Shown in pieces: positions 47,450-56,506 of a stretch of DNA of 64,000 bases. Position 1 is the stretch's first letter. Each line of letters starts with the position of its first letter. Both the position numbers and the translations under genes were made by a program. This DNA is from Corynebacterium guangdongense (lineage in GTDB: Bacteria > Actinomycetota > Actinomycetes > Mycobacteriales > Mycobacteriaceae): positions 496,001-560,000 of the forward strand of contig NZ_CP047654.1 in the NCBI RefSeq assembly GCF_030408915.1. Reading direction: 5' to 3'. Under the pieces are notes generated by a model that saw only the letters and a program-made list of their open reading frames with translations, was not told the DNA's origin and did not search any database.

Positions 47450-47845
47450 ATGCCACCGAAGAGTCGTTCCGGCGCGCGCCGTCGCGTCGTCAAGAAGAAC
47501 GTGGCCCAGGGCCACGCATACATCAAGTCCACCTTCAACAACACCATCGTGTCCATCACGGACCCGTCCGGTGCTGTCATCTCCTGGGCCTCCTCCGGTC
47601 ACGTGGGTTTCAAGGGCTCCCGTAAGTCCACCCCGTTCGCCGCTCAGATGGCCGCCGAGAACGCTGCCCGCAAGGCAATGGATCACGGCATGAAGAAGGT
47701 CGACGTCTTCGTCAAGGGTCCGGGCTCCGGCCGCGAGACCGCAATCCGTTCCCTCCAGGCCGCCGGCCTCGAGGTCAACTCCATCTCTGACGTCACGCCG
47801 CAGCCGCACAACGGCTGCCGCCCGCCGAAGCGTCGTCGCGTCTAA
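47450..47845 (+). CDS. rpsK: 30S ribosomal protein S11
   Basis: A 131-residue S11 on the platform near the Shine-Dalgarno helix. Contains [34 protein letters not shown] and the [11 protein letters not shown] end. Three bases after rpsM. Confidence 0.98.
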   Translation: MPPKSRSGARRRVVKKNVAQGHAYIKSTFNNTIVSITDPSGAVISWASSGHVGFKGSRKSTPFAAQMAAENAARKAMDHGMKKVDVFVKGPGSGRETAIRSLQAAGLEVNSISDVTPQPHNGCRPPKRRRV

Positions 47846-47873
47846 CCAAGGGAAAGGAAAGGTTTAAAGCACC

Positions 47874-48479
47874 ATGGCTCGTTATACCGGCCCAGCAACC
47901 CGTAAGTCCCGCCGTCTGCGCGTCGACCTCGTCGGAGGTGACAAGAACTTCGAGAAGCGTCCGTACCCGCCGGGGCAGGCAGGCCGCGCCCGCATCAAGG
48001 AGTCCGAGTACCTCCTCCAGCTGCAGGAGAAGCAGAAGGCCCGCTTCGCCTACGGCATCATGGAGCGTCAGTTCCGTCACTACTACAACGAGGCCAACCG
48101 TCTCCCGGGCAAGACCGGCGACAACCTGGTCATCCTGCTCGAGTCCCGTCTCGACAACGTTGTCTACCGTGCCGGCCTGGCCAACACCCGTCGTCAGGCG
48201 CGTCAGCTTGTCTCCCACGGTCACTTCACCGTCAACGGCAAGAAGATCAACGTCCCGTCGTTCCAGGTGTCCCAGTACGACATCATCGACGTCCGCGACC
48301 GTTCCAAGAAGATGAACTGGTTCGAGGAGGCTCAGACCAACCTGGTCGACGCCGTCGTCCCGGCCTGGCTGCAGGTCGTTCCGTCCACCCTGCGCATCCT
48401 CGTGCACCAGCTGCCCGAGCGCGCTCAGATCGACGTTCCGCTGCAGGAGCAGCTCATCGTCGAGTTCTACTCGAAGTAA
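47874..48479 (+). CDS. rpsD: 30S ribosomal protein S4
   Basis: A 201-residue S4, an assembly initiator and fidelity protein. It is the cysteine-free (non-zinc) form: MARYTGPATRKSRRLRVDL lacks the CxxC pattern. The S4 RNA-binding domain reads RLDNVVYRAGLANTRRQARQL. Confidence 0.98.
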   Translation: MARYTGPATRKSRRLRVDLVGGDKNFEKRPYPPGQAGRARIKESEYLLQLQEKQKARFAYGIMERQFRHYYNEANRLPGKTGDNLVILLESRLDNVVYRAGLANTRRQARQLVSHGHFTVNGKKINVPSFQVSQYDIIDVRDRSKKMNWFEEAQTNLVDAVVPAWLQVVPSTLRILVHQLPERAQIDVPLQEQLIVEFYSK

Positions 48480-48597
48480 GCTCCACCCTGACGCTTCTGC
48501 CGGGCAACCCCCGGCAGGAACCGTCTCTCGTACCTCACCATCAGGCAGTTTGCTGAATTTCTATGGCGTCAAATAGTGGTCGCCAAAGGAGAAGATC

Positions 48598-49620
48598 ATG
48601 CTCATTTCACAGCGCCCCACGCTCACCGAAGAGTTCGTGGACTCCGCCCGTTCCCGCTTCGTCATCGAACCGCTGGAGCCGGGCTTCGGCTACACCCTCG
48701 GCAACTCTCTGCGCCGCACCCTGCTGTCGTCCATCCCGGGCGCGGCGGTCACCAGCGTGAAGATCGAGGGCGTGCTGCACGAGTTCACCACCATCTCCGG
48801 CGTGAAGGAGGATGTCTCCGAGATCATCCTCAACATCAAGGGTCTGGTCCTGTCGTCGGACTCCGACGATCCGGTCACCATGTACCTGAGCAAGGAGGGC
48901 CCGGGAGCCGTCACCGCCGGTGACATCCAGCCCCCGGCCGGCGTGGAGATCCACAACCCGGATCTGCACATCGCGACCTTGAACGAGCAGGCCAAGCTGG
49001 ACATCGAGCTCGTCGTCGAGCGTGGACGTGGTTACGTCCCGGCCGCCCCGGCCAACGCCTCCGGCGACATCGGCCGTATCCCGGTTGACCAGATCTACTC
49101 CCCGGTGCTGAAGGTCAGCTACAAGGTCGAGGCCACCCGTGTCGCCCAGCGCACGGACTTCGACAAGCTGGTCATCGACGTGGAGACCAAGAACTCCATC
49201 ACCGCCCGCGACGCCATGGCATCCGCCGGTAAGACCCTGGTCGAGCTCTTCGGGCTCGCCCAGGAGCTCAACCTCGCCGCGGAAGGCATCGAGATCGGCC
49301 CCTCCCCGCAGGAGTCCGAGTACATCGCCGCCTACGCCACCCCGATCGAGGACCTCAACTTCTCGGTCCGTTCGTACAACTGCCTGAAGCGCCAGGAGAT
49401 CCACACCGTCGGTGAGCTCGCAGAGTGCACCGAGTCGGACCTGCTGGACATCCGCAACTTCGGTTCCAAGTCCATCAACGAGGTCAAGGTCAAGCTGGCT
49501 CAGCTGGGCCTGACCCTCAAGGACGCCCCGGAGGACTTCGACCCGTCGCAGCTCGAGGGCTACGACGCCGAAACCGGTGAGTTCATCGACGTCATCGATG
49601 ACGAGGACGATTCCGAGTAA
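48598..49620 (+). CDS. rpoA: DNA-directed RNA polymerase subunit alpha
   Basis: A 340-residue alpha subunit. The N-terminal assembly domain has [24 protein letters not shown]; the C-terminal domain, which binds UP elements and activators, has [16 protein letters not shown] and [12 protein letters not shown]. The tail is acidic ([10 protein letters not shown]). An AAGGAG site precedes the ATG. Part of the alpha operon, 118 bases after rpsD. Confidence 0.98.
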   Translation: MLISQRPTLTEEFVDSARSRFVIEPLEPGFGYTLGNSLRRTLLSSIPGAAVTSVKIEGVLHEFTTISGVKEDVSEIILNIKGLVLSSDSDDPVTMYLSKEGPGAVTAGDIQPPAGVEIHNPDLHIATLNEQAKLDIELVVERGRGYVPAAPANASGDIGRIPVDQIYSPVLKVSYKVEATRVAQRTDFDKLVIDVETKNSITARDAMASAGKTLVELFGLAQELNLAAEGIEIGPSPQESEYIAAYATPIEDLNFSVRSYNCLKRQEIHTVGELAECTESDLLDIRNFGSKSINEVKVKLAQLGLTLKDAPEDFDPSQLEGYDAETGEFIDVIDDEDDSE

Positions 49621-49673
49621 AACGCACGCGCGCACCCCAGCGCTCACGCCATCCGTACACGAGGAGATAACTA

Positions 49674-50231
49674 ATGCCCACCCCGAAGAAGGGTGCCCGT
49701 TTCGGCAGCTCCGCCCAGCACCAGCGACACATCCTGTCCAACCTGGCTGCGCAGCTGATCCAGCACGGCGCCATCAAGACGACCGACGCAAAGGCCAAGC
49801 TGCTGCGTCCTTACGTCGAGAAGCTCATCACCCGCGCCAAGTCGGGCTCCGTCCACGACCGTCGCCAGGTCCTTCGCCACGTCCCCCAGAAGGACGTCGT
49901 GAACTACCTGTTCGACGAGCTGGCCCCGAAGTTCGAGAACCGCGCCGGTGGCTACACCCGCATCATCAAGCTGGAGAACCGTCCGGGCGACAACGCCCCG
50001 GTGTCCCAGATCTCCCTGGTTCTCGAGGAGACCGTCTCCGCCGAGGCGACCCGCGCCACCCGCGCCGCCGCCTCCAAGCAGGCTGAGGAGACCAAGGCTG
50101 AGGAAGCTCAGACCGAGGCTCCCGAGGTCGAGGCTGACGAGGCCACCGACGCCGAGGCTCAGGCCGAGTCCGAGGCCGTCGAGGCTGAGGAGTCCGCCGA
50201 GGCTGAGAAGAAGGAGGACGAGGAGAAGTAA
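49674..50231 (+). CDS. rplQ: 50S ribosomal protein L17 with acidic C-terminal tail
   Basis: A 185-residue L17. The core (1-120) is normal: [34 protein letters not shown]-type region and [17 protein letters not shown]. Residues about 125-185 are a tail of Ala and Glu ([20 protein letters not shown] and similar). Tails on L17 occur in actinobacteria; this one is long and strongly acidic, unlike the basic core. Confidence 0.97.
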   Translation: MPTPKKGARFGSSAQHQRHILSNLAAQLIQHGAIKTTDAKAKLLRPYVEKLITRAKSGSVHDRRQVLRHVPQKDVVNYLFDELAPKFENRAGGYTRIIKLENRPGDNAPVSQISLVLEETVSAEATRATRAAASKQAEETKAEEAQTEAPEVEADEATDAEAQAESEAVEAEESAEAEKKEDEEK

Positions 50232-50248
50232 TTCTCTTCGTGTTCCCG

Positions 50249-50284
50249 CCGCCCTGCACCCCGGTGCCGGGCGGTTCTTTTCGT
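50249..50284 (+). terminator. rplQ terminator
   Basis: GCCCTGCACC pairs with GGTGCCGGGC across a two-base gap, extended by CCGCC/GGCGG alternatives, and followed by TTCTTTTCG, 18 bases after rplQ. Confidence 0.7.
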
Positions 50285-50305
50285 TTCCGGGGTCGCCCTG
50301 GGCTT

Positions 50306-50363
50306 CGAAAGGCCTCGTCCCGAAAGGCCTCGTCCCGAAAGGGCGAGCGCTTTCGGGACGAGG
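50306..50363. repeat. Tandem 15-base repeats joined to a perfect inverted repeat
   Basis: CGAAAGGCCTCGTCC occurs twice in tandem (50306-50320, 50321-50335) and a third copy starts at 50336 but turns into a hairpin: arms CCTCGTCCCGAAAG (50328-50341) and CTTTCGGGACGAGG (50350-50363) match perfectly over 14 bases around an eight-base loop. It lies between the rplQ terminator and truA. Confidence 0.75.
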
Positions 50364-50456
50364 GCCGGATCTGCGAGGCCTCTGAGGGGGAGCCCTTTCG
50401 AAACGAACACCTGGCGGATCAGCCCCGGCCCCCGGCGCACTAGCCTGGAGGTCATC

Positions 50457-51317
50457 ATGACCGACACCATCCGCCTGCGCCTCGACATCGCCTATGACGG
50501 CACCGCCTTCCACGGCTGGGCAGCCCAGAAGGACCCGGACCTGCGTACCGTCCAGGGCACTCTGGAGAACGCGTTGTCCCTCATCCTGCGCACCGACGCC
50601 GTGCTCACCGTGGCCGGGCGCACCGACGCCGGCGTCCACGCCTCGGGGCAGGTCGCCCATCTGGACGTCCCGGCGCACTCGCTGCAGCAGCGCTCCATCG
50701 ACGGCGACCCGCACCGCCTGGTCCGCCGCCTCGGGCGCTTCCTGCCCGACGACGTCCGCGTGTCCGAGATCCGGCGGGTGAGCAGGGATTTCGACGCCCG
50801 CTTCTCCGCCCTGCGACGTCACTACGTCTACCGTCTCACCACCCACCAGTCCGGCGCCCTGCCGACCCGCGCGGCCGACACGGCGACCTGGGTACGCCCG
50901 GTCGACGTCCGCCTCATGCAGGAGGCCGCCACCGCGCTGATCGGGCTCCACGACTTCGCGGCGTTCTGCAAGGCCCGCCCCAACGCCACCACCATCCGTG
51001 ACCTCCAGGTCTTCTCCTGGGCGGACGTGAGCACCGTCGCCGAGCCGAACCTCTACGAGGCCACGGTCGTCGCCGACGCCTTCTGCTGGTCCATGGTGCG
51101 TTCGCTGGTGGGCGCCTGCCTCGTCATCGGGGAGGGGCGCCGCGACGTCTCACTGATCGACGCGCTGCTGGCCCAGGACTCCCGGTCCTCCCTCATCCCG
51201 GTGGCACCGGCGAAGGGGCTCAGCCTGACCGGGGTGGATTACCCGGCCGAGGAGGAGCTTGCGGCCCGCGCCCTGCTGACGCGTGCCACACGGGAACCCG
51301 GGCAGTCGAGGGGATAG
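50457..51317 (+). CDS. truA: tRNA pseudouridine(38-40) synthase TruA
   Basis: A 286-residue TruA, which makes pseudouridine in the anticodon stem-loop. The catalytic aspartate is in [16 protein letters not shown]. Other family segments are [30 protein letters not shown] and [15 protein letters not shown]. Often the last gene of the alpha operon; the repeat region separates it from rplQ here. Confidence 0.96.
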   Translation: MTDTIRLRLDIAYDGTAFHGWAAQKDPDLRTVQGTLENALSLILRTDAVLTVAGRTDAGVHASGQVAHLDVPAHSLQQRSIDGDPHRLVRRLGRFLPDDVRVSEIRRVSRDFDARFSALRRHYVYRLTTHQSGALPTRAADTATWVRPVDVRLMQEAATALIGLHDFAAFCKARPNATTIRDLQVFSWADVSTVAEPNLYEATVVADAFCWSMVRSLVGACLVIGEGRRDVSLIDALLAQDSRSSLIPVAPAKGLSLTGVDYPAEEELAARALLTRATREPGQSRG

Positions 51318-51380
51318 ACTGTCATAGTTTTCTCCCCCGGATCCGGACCGGGGGCCGGCGCGGCAGTTGAAGGAGCATGT

Positions 51381-53555
51381 GTGGACGCGGTAGACCTCAG
51401 CGTTGTCTGGTGGGCGATCGCCGTCAGTACCCTGCCGGGATTCCTGCTCGGCTGGGTCTCTGGGCTGCGCCTGCCCTGGGCGGTGGCCGCCTCCGTGCCG
51501 CTGAGCTACAGCGTCTACGGGCTGTCCGGCTGGCTGCTGGGACTCTCCCCGTGGGAGTTCACGCCGCTGTCGGTCGCGCTGTGCTGGCTGATCGCCCTCG
51601 CCCTCGCCGCGGCGTGGCGGGCGGTGGTGTTCGCCGTGGGGAGGCGTCGGCGTCGTCAAGCGGGCGAGGCGGCCCCGACCCGGGCCGGACCCCGCCAGTG
51701 GCTGCGGGACCTGGGCCCGGGCGTGCTCCCCTTCCTCGGCGTGGCCGGGGCGGCGAGCTGGCTGATCTGGCGGTCGATGACCTGGCTGGCGGCGACCCCC
51801 GGCGGGGCGCGCAACATCTTCCAGGGCTGGGACGTGCAGTGGCACGCCAGCGTCGTTCGCTGGATTCTCGAGACCGGCGTGGCCTCGCCGACCCGGGCGG
51901 GCGAGCTCCAGCACATCGAGCTTCACGATCCGCTGTACTATCCGGTGGCCTTCCACGCCGGGGCGGCGCTGGTCGCCGAGCTCGGTGACGCGCACCCGAT
52001 CGCCGCGCTCAACGCGATCAGCATCGTCCTGCCGTCGTTGGGGCTGCCGTTGTCGGTGGCGCTGCTGGCGTGGGTGATGGTCGGCGGCCGGGGATTCGTC
52101 GCCCAGATCGGCGCGGGGCTGGCGGCCATCATCGCCGCCGGCGTTCCGGCGCTGTACTGGATCGGCCAGTACGTGGGCGCGTGGCCGTACCTGGCGGCGA
52201 TCGCCGTCTCCGGCATCGTGGCGGCGGTCTTTCTCCGGGTGCCGGGCCGCCCAGTCTCGGCCTTCGCCGCCGCGTTCGCGCTGACGGGTCTGACCCAGCT
52301 GCACCCCTCTGCGGTCACCATCGTCGTCCTCGTCGTGGCGTTGTGGTGGCTGCTGGCGCTGGTGTGGCGACCGGCCCGTCCTGACCTGAACCCGGTGTGG
52401 GCACGGGTGCGCGACATCCTCCTCCTCGCCGTCACCGGCGCCGCCGGGCTGCTCCTGCTGCTGCCGCAGGTGCTGGCGGGCCGTGACCAGGCCGAGGAGG
52501 TGTCCGACTGGACGACCTCGGACTCCGCGGAGCTGGGGGAGGCCTGGGCCCGGGCCTTCCTGCTGGACACGCGCCACGTCTCCGACTTCTTCCCGGGCTG
52601 GGATCCGGTGGTGCTGCTGGTGCTGGCCGGCGTCGGCGCGCTCGTGCTCATGATCTGGCGCCGCAACTTCTGGGCCCCGGTGTTCTACCTGTTGAGCGTC
52701 GTGATGACCGCCAACGCCCTGCACGCGCTGGAGTTTCCGGGCGTCGACCTGCTCACGGTGGTCGCCGGGCTGCACTACAACACCGCGCACCGCCTGGTCA
52801 TGCCGGTGGCGATGATGACGGCGGCCGCGGCGGGCGTCGGTCTGGCCGCGGCGATCCGGCTGCTCACCGGCGGCCCCGTCGCCGCGCTGGTCGACCGCAG
52901 GCGCGGCGCCTGGCGCACGGGCAGCGGGATCGCCGCCGTCCTGGCGGCGGTGCTGGCGGGGGCGGCGACACTCTACGTCGTCGACGCGAACACCACCCCG
53001 GGCGCCCGTCAGGCGTACCAGACCTCGCGCACCACCACCCGGATGGTCGACGACCACGACCTGCAAGCATGGGACTGGCTCGCGCAGCAGCCGCTGGCCT
53101 ACGACGGCCTCATCGCCGGCGAACCCGCCGACGGCATGGGCTGGATGTACGCCTACAACGGGCTGCCGTCGCTGCACCGCCACTACCAGTGGCCGGGCAC
53201 GCCACGGGACTCCGCCACCGACCTGACCTACTGGAACGCCGACCTGCTCGGCGCCGGGCTCGGCGACGACCCGGACGCCCCGAACCCGGTGGACGAGGCC
53301 GCCGCGGAGCTGGGCCTGACCTACTACTACCTCTCCCCGGGCAGCTTCTGGTGGTTCCAGAAGCCGCGCTGGGAGCTGCTGCACGGACTGTGGACCTCGG
53401 ACGCGGTCACCCCGGTCTACCTGGACGGTTCGGTGGTGATCTTCGCCGTCAACGACGCGTTCACCGACGCCGAACTTGAGCGGGTCATCGACTCCGGGCG
53501 CCGTCACTCGCCGGACCCCGTCCCAGCGGTTGCCGTTCCCGAGCCCTCGCCCTAG
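51381..53555 (+). CDS. Large polytopic membrane protein, DUF6541 type
   Basis: A 724-residue protein with about 12-14 membrane helices followed by an extracytoplasmic domain (residues about 550-724). Features such as HDPLYYPVAFHAGAALVAEL and the late PLAYDGLIAGEPADGMGWMYAYNG fit the DUF6541 family of actinobacteria, which resembles polyprenyl-phosphate-dependent glycosyltransferases of the GT-C type. A role in cell-envelope glycosylation is plausible but inferred. The start is GTG at 51381 with AAGGAG nearby. eccB follows after 56 bases. Confidence 0.7.
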   Translation: MDAVDLSVVWWAIAVSTLPGFLLGWVSGLRLPWAVAASVPLSYSVYGLSGWLLGLSPWEFTPLSVALCWLIALALAAAWRAVVFAVGRRRRRQAGEAAPTRAGPRQWLRDLGPGVLPFLGVAGAASWLIWRSMTWLAATPGGARNIFQGWDVQWHASVVRWILETGVASPTRAGELQHIELHDPLYYPVAFHAGAALVAELGDAHPIAALNAISIVLPSLGLPLSVALLAWVMVGGRGFVAQIGAGLAAIIAAGVPALYWIGQYVGAWPYLAAIAVSGIVAAVFLRVPGRPVSAFAAAFALTGLTQLHPSAVTIVVLVVALWWLLALVWRPARPDLNPVWARVRDILLLAVTGAAGLLLLLPQVLAGRDQAEEVSDWTTSDSAELGEAWARAFLLDTRHVSDFFPGWDPVVLLVLAGVGALVLMIWRRNFWAPVFYLLSVVMTANALHALEFPGVDLLTVVAGLHYNTAHRLVMPVAMMTAAAAGVGLAAAIRLLTGGPVAALVDRRRGAWRTGSGIAAVLAAVLAGAATLYVVDANTTPGARQAYQTSRTTTRMVDDHDLQAWDWLAQQPLAYDGLIAGEPADGMGWMYAYNGLPSLHRHYQWPGTPRDSATDLTYWNADLLGAGLGDDPDAPNPVDEAAAELGLTYYYLSPGSFWWFQKPRWELLHGLWTSDAVTPVYLDGSVVIFAVNDAFTDAELERVIDSGRRHSPDPVPAVAVPEPSP

Positions 53556-53611
53556 GCTCCCAGCCGGAGCGCGATCGGGGGATTGCGCCCGGCGAGGACT
53601 CGGGGGAGATC

Positions 53612-54838
53612 ATGGCGTTGGCGGACAGGGAGAACCGGGACGGCCAGGCCATTCGGCCGACGACGAAGGCGCAGGTGTCCGGGCACCGGTTCCTGCGCAG
53701 ACGGGTCGAGCACGGGCTTGTCTTCGGCGACATCCGGATGATCCACGACCCGCTGGGCGCGCGTCGGCGGGCCATGCTCTTCGGGGCGGTGGCCACGGCG
53801 CTGACCGGCCTGGGCGCCGGGCTCCTGGCCTGGCTGAGCCCGAACCCCGATCCCGGCGACGCGGTCATCCTGCAGGATTCGCGCGGGCAGCTCTACGTTC
53901 AGCTGGCGGAGACGGTCCATCCGGTCGGCAACCTCACCTCGGCGCAGCTGATAGCGGGCGGCCCCGATCAGCCGGCGGCCATCGGGGACAAGCAGCTCGG
54001 GGAGCGCACCCTTGGCGCCCCCGTCGGGATCCCGGGTGCGCCGAGCCTGGTGGTGGAGCCGGGGCCGCTGGCCTGGATCGTGTGCACCGACCAGGCCGAC
54101 GGGAGCGTCACGGTGGTGGCGGGGCCGCGGCCCCCTGCCTCCGCCGCGGCCCTGGCCTCGCTGTCGGGCACCGACTGGCTCATCACCGGCGAGGGGCGGC
54201 GGGCGCTGCCCGACGAGCACTCCGAGCTGGGCCGGGTGCTGCGCCGCCGGTTGGGCGTGGAGGCCGCGACACCGAGGCTGCAGCTGGCCCCGGAGGTGCT
54301 CGGCGTCGTGCCGGAGCTGCCCGGATGGCGCGCGCCGAAGGGCCCGGTCGAGCTGCTGAAGGCGGGGGAGCGCCACCACCTGCTCGTCGACGCCGCGGTC
54401 GCGCCTCTGAGCACCCTGCAGGCGGAAATCCTGCTCGACCTCGGGGCAGGCGTCACCGACATCGAGCGCGCGGACCTGGCGGAGTACCCCGACGCCCGCG
54501 TGCCCGAGCCGTGGCTGCCGGCGGAGCCGGTGGACCTCGGCGGGGACTCCTGCCTCAGCCCGGCCGGGGTGCACGCCGCCCCGGACACCCCGCCCGTGCC
54601 CCTGTCCGGGGCGGGGGTGGCCGACCGTTTCGCCACCACCGCGGGTGGGGCGGTGGCCGTGGACACCGGTGGCGGCCACTTCCTCATCGGCGCCTCCGGC
54701 ACCCGACACGCGCTCACCCCCGACAGCCTCGCCGCGCTCGGCGTCACGCAGCCGGAGCACGCTGACTGGTCGGTGATCCGACTGCTTCCGGAGGGCCCGC
54801 CGCTGGACCGGGAGCAGGCGCTGACCGGGACTTATTGA
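53612..54838 (+). CDS. eccB: Type VII (ESX) secretion protein EccB
   Basis: A 408-residue membrane-anchored protein. The cytoplasmic start has RPTTKAQVSGHRFLRRRVEHGLVF and IRMIHDPLGARRRAML, followed by one membrane helix (FGAVATALTGLGAGLLAWL, residues about 55-75) and a long periplasmic part with GQLYVQLAETVHPVGNLTSAQLI. This is the EccB family, which forms the periplasmic part of ESX channels. It is shorter than mycobacterial EccB (about 480-500). The genes it needs (eccC, eccD, mycP, esx) are not in the window, although in mycobacteria ESX-4 fills the truA-rplM interval. Confidence 0.88.
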   Translation: MALADRENRDGQAIRPTTKAQVSGHRFLRRRVEHGLVFGDIRMIHDPLGARRRAMLFGAVATALTGLGAGLLAWLSPNPDPGDAVILQDSRGQLYVQLAETVHPVGNLTSAQLIAGGPDQPAAIGDKQLGERTLGAPVGIPGAPSLVVEPGPLAWIVCTDQADGSVTVVAGPRPPASAAALASLSGTDWLITGEGRRALPDEHSELGRVLRRRLGVEAATPRLQLAPEVLGVVPELPGWRAPKGPVELLKAGERHHLLVDAAVAPLSTLQAEILLDLGAGVTDIERADLAEYPDARVPEPWLPAEPVDLGGDSCLSPAGVHAAPDTPPVPLSGAGVADRFATTAGGAVAVDTGGGHFLIGASGTRHALTPDSLAALGVTQPEHADWSVIRLLPEGPPLDREQALTGTY

Positions 54839-54896
54839 CCAAGGGCATCAGTGCATTCCGGGCGAAAAGCGCGCGGCGCCGTTAGAGTGGCCTTTC

Positions 54897-56423
54897 ATGA
54901 GTGTTCGAGACAGCATCGTCAATTCACTGGGCACGCTCTCTGACGGCCTGGGGGCCAGGATGCCCGGGCGCGGCCTTGACTACCGTCCGGTGCAGCCGGT
55001 CGGCTGGTACGCGCACGAGCAGGCGGTGACCCGGCTCGTCGAGAGTTTCGCGGCCGTGCCGGCCGGGGAACGCGTGCGGCTGGCGAAGAAGACCTCGAAT
55101 CTTTTCCGCGGCCGCGGCAAGACCGACGTGCCCGGTCTCGACGTCGCCGGGCTCGGCGGCGTCATCGAGATCGACCCCGTCGCCCGGACCGCCGAGGTGC
55201 AGGGCATGTGCACCTATGAGGAGCTTGTCGACGCCACCCTCGCCCACGGGCTGGCGCCGCTGGTCGTCCCGCAGCTCAAGACCATCACCCTCGGCGGGGC
55301 GGTGAGCGGCATGGGCGTGGAGGCCACGTCCTTCCGCAACGGGCTGCCCCACGAATCCGTCCTGGAGATGGACGTGCTCACCGGCACCGGCGAGATCATC
55401 ACCTGCTCCCCGGAGCGCAACGTCGATCTCTTCCGCGGCTTCCCCAACTCCTACGGCTCACTGGGCTACGCCGTGCGCCTGAAGATCGAGCTGGAGGAGG
55501 TGTCACGTTACGTCGCCCTGCGTCACGTCCGCTTCCACGACCCCGTCTCCTACGCCGAGGCCATGGGCCGGGTCGCCGAGACCCGCGAGTGGGAGGGCGT
55601 CGAGGTGCACGGCCTCGACGGCGTCGCCTTCGGCCCCGGGGAGCTCTACCTCATCCTCGCCACCAAGACCGACGAGGAGGGTCCGGTCAGCGACTACACC
55701 CGCGAGCACGTCTACTACCGCTCCATCCAGCATCCCGAGGGCACCATCCACGACCGGCTCACCACCCGCGACTACATCTGGCGCTGGGACGTCGACTGGT
55801 TCTGGTGCTCCCGGGCCTTCGGCGCGCAGGACCCGACGATCCGCAAGCTCTGGCCCCGGGACCTGCTGCGATCCTCCTTCTACTGGAAGCTCATCGGCCT
55901 CGACCGCAAGTACGACGTCGAGCACAACCTGATCAACAAACCCCGGGGGCTGCCGCACCGCGAGCGGGTGGTGCAGGACATCGAGGTCACCGTCGACAAG
56001 CTCCCGGAGTGGCTGGACTGGTTCTTCTCCGCCAGCGACATCCAGCCGATGTGGCTGTGCCCGATCCGCCTGCGCGAGGGCGTCGAGCGTCTGAGCAACA
56101 CCGGCGAAGTGCTTGCCGACGAGTCCAACCCGTGGCCGCTCTACCCCCTCAAGCCGGGCACGACGTGGATCAACGCCGGCTTCTGGTCGGCGGTGCCGGG
56201 CGACCACGTCTCCGCCGACGCCGAACCGGGCGCCTTCAACAAGGTCATCGAGGCCAGGGTCCACGACCTGGGCGGGCACAAGTCGCTCTACTCCGAGGCC
56301 TTCTACACACGCGAGCAGTTCGAGTCGCTCTACGGCGGCGACCTGCCCGAGGAACTGAAGAAGATCTACGACCCGCAGGGCCGATTCCCCGGCCTCTACG
56401 ACAAGACGGTTTCCGGGGCGTGA
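54897..56423 (+). CDS. FAD-binding oxidoreductase, probable TmsA/BfaA-type
   Basis: A 508-residue protein with an N-terminal FAD_binding_4 domain (VIEIDPVARTAEVQGMCTYEELV, KTITLGGAVSGMGVEATSFRNG) and a C-terminal domain typical of DHCR24-like oxidases. Next to a CFA-type methyltransferase, such enzymes reduce the 10-methylene fatty acyl group to a 10-methyl group (tuberculostearic acid pathway). The start at 54897 gives MSVRDSIVNSLG; a TTAGAGT box 10 bases before suggests a short or leaderless mRNA. The assignment rests on the gene pair. Confidence 0.75.
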   Translation: MSVRDSIVNSLGTLSDGLGARMPGRGLDYRPVQPVGWYAHEQAVTRLVESFAAVPAGERVRLAKKTSNLFRGRGKTDVPGLDVAGLGGVIEIDPVARTAEVQGMCTYEELVDATLAHGLAPLVVPQLKTITLGGAVSGMGVEATSFRNGLPHESVLEMDVLTGTGEIITCSPERNVDLFRGFPNSYGSLGYAVRLKIELEEVSRYVALRHVRFHDPVSYAEAMGRVAETREWEGVEVHGLDGVAFGPGELYLILATKTDEEGPVSDYTREHVYYRSIQHPEGTIHDRLTTRDYIWRWDVDWFWCSRAFGAQDPTIRKLWPRDLLRSSFYWKLIGLDRKYDVEHNLINKPRGLPHRERVVQDIEVTVDKLPEWLDWFFSASDIQPMWLCPIRLREGVERLSNTGEVLADESNPWPLYPLKPGTTWINAGFWSAVPGDHVSADAEPGAFNKVIEARVHDLGGHKSLYSEAFYTREQFESLYGGDLPEELKKIYDPQGRFPGLYDKTVSGA

Positions 56424-56506
56424 CCCGCCCGTCGCCCTTACAATTGGATTTTCGTCATGCACATCACGATGAACGTCGCCCATGACGCTGAGCCCAGCAG
56501 AACAGG

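Noticed and set aside
51150-53507. A 785-codon minus-strand frame opposite the DUF6541 gene
   Set aside because: Shadow frame rich in Arg, Gln, His and Gly, without membrane segments or a ribosome binding site.
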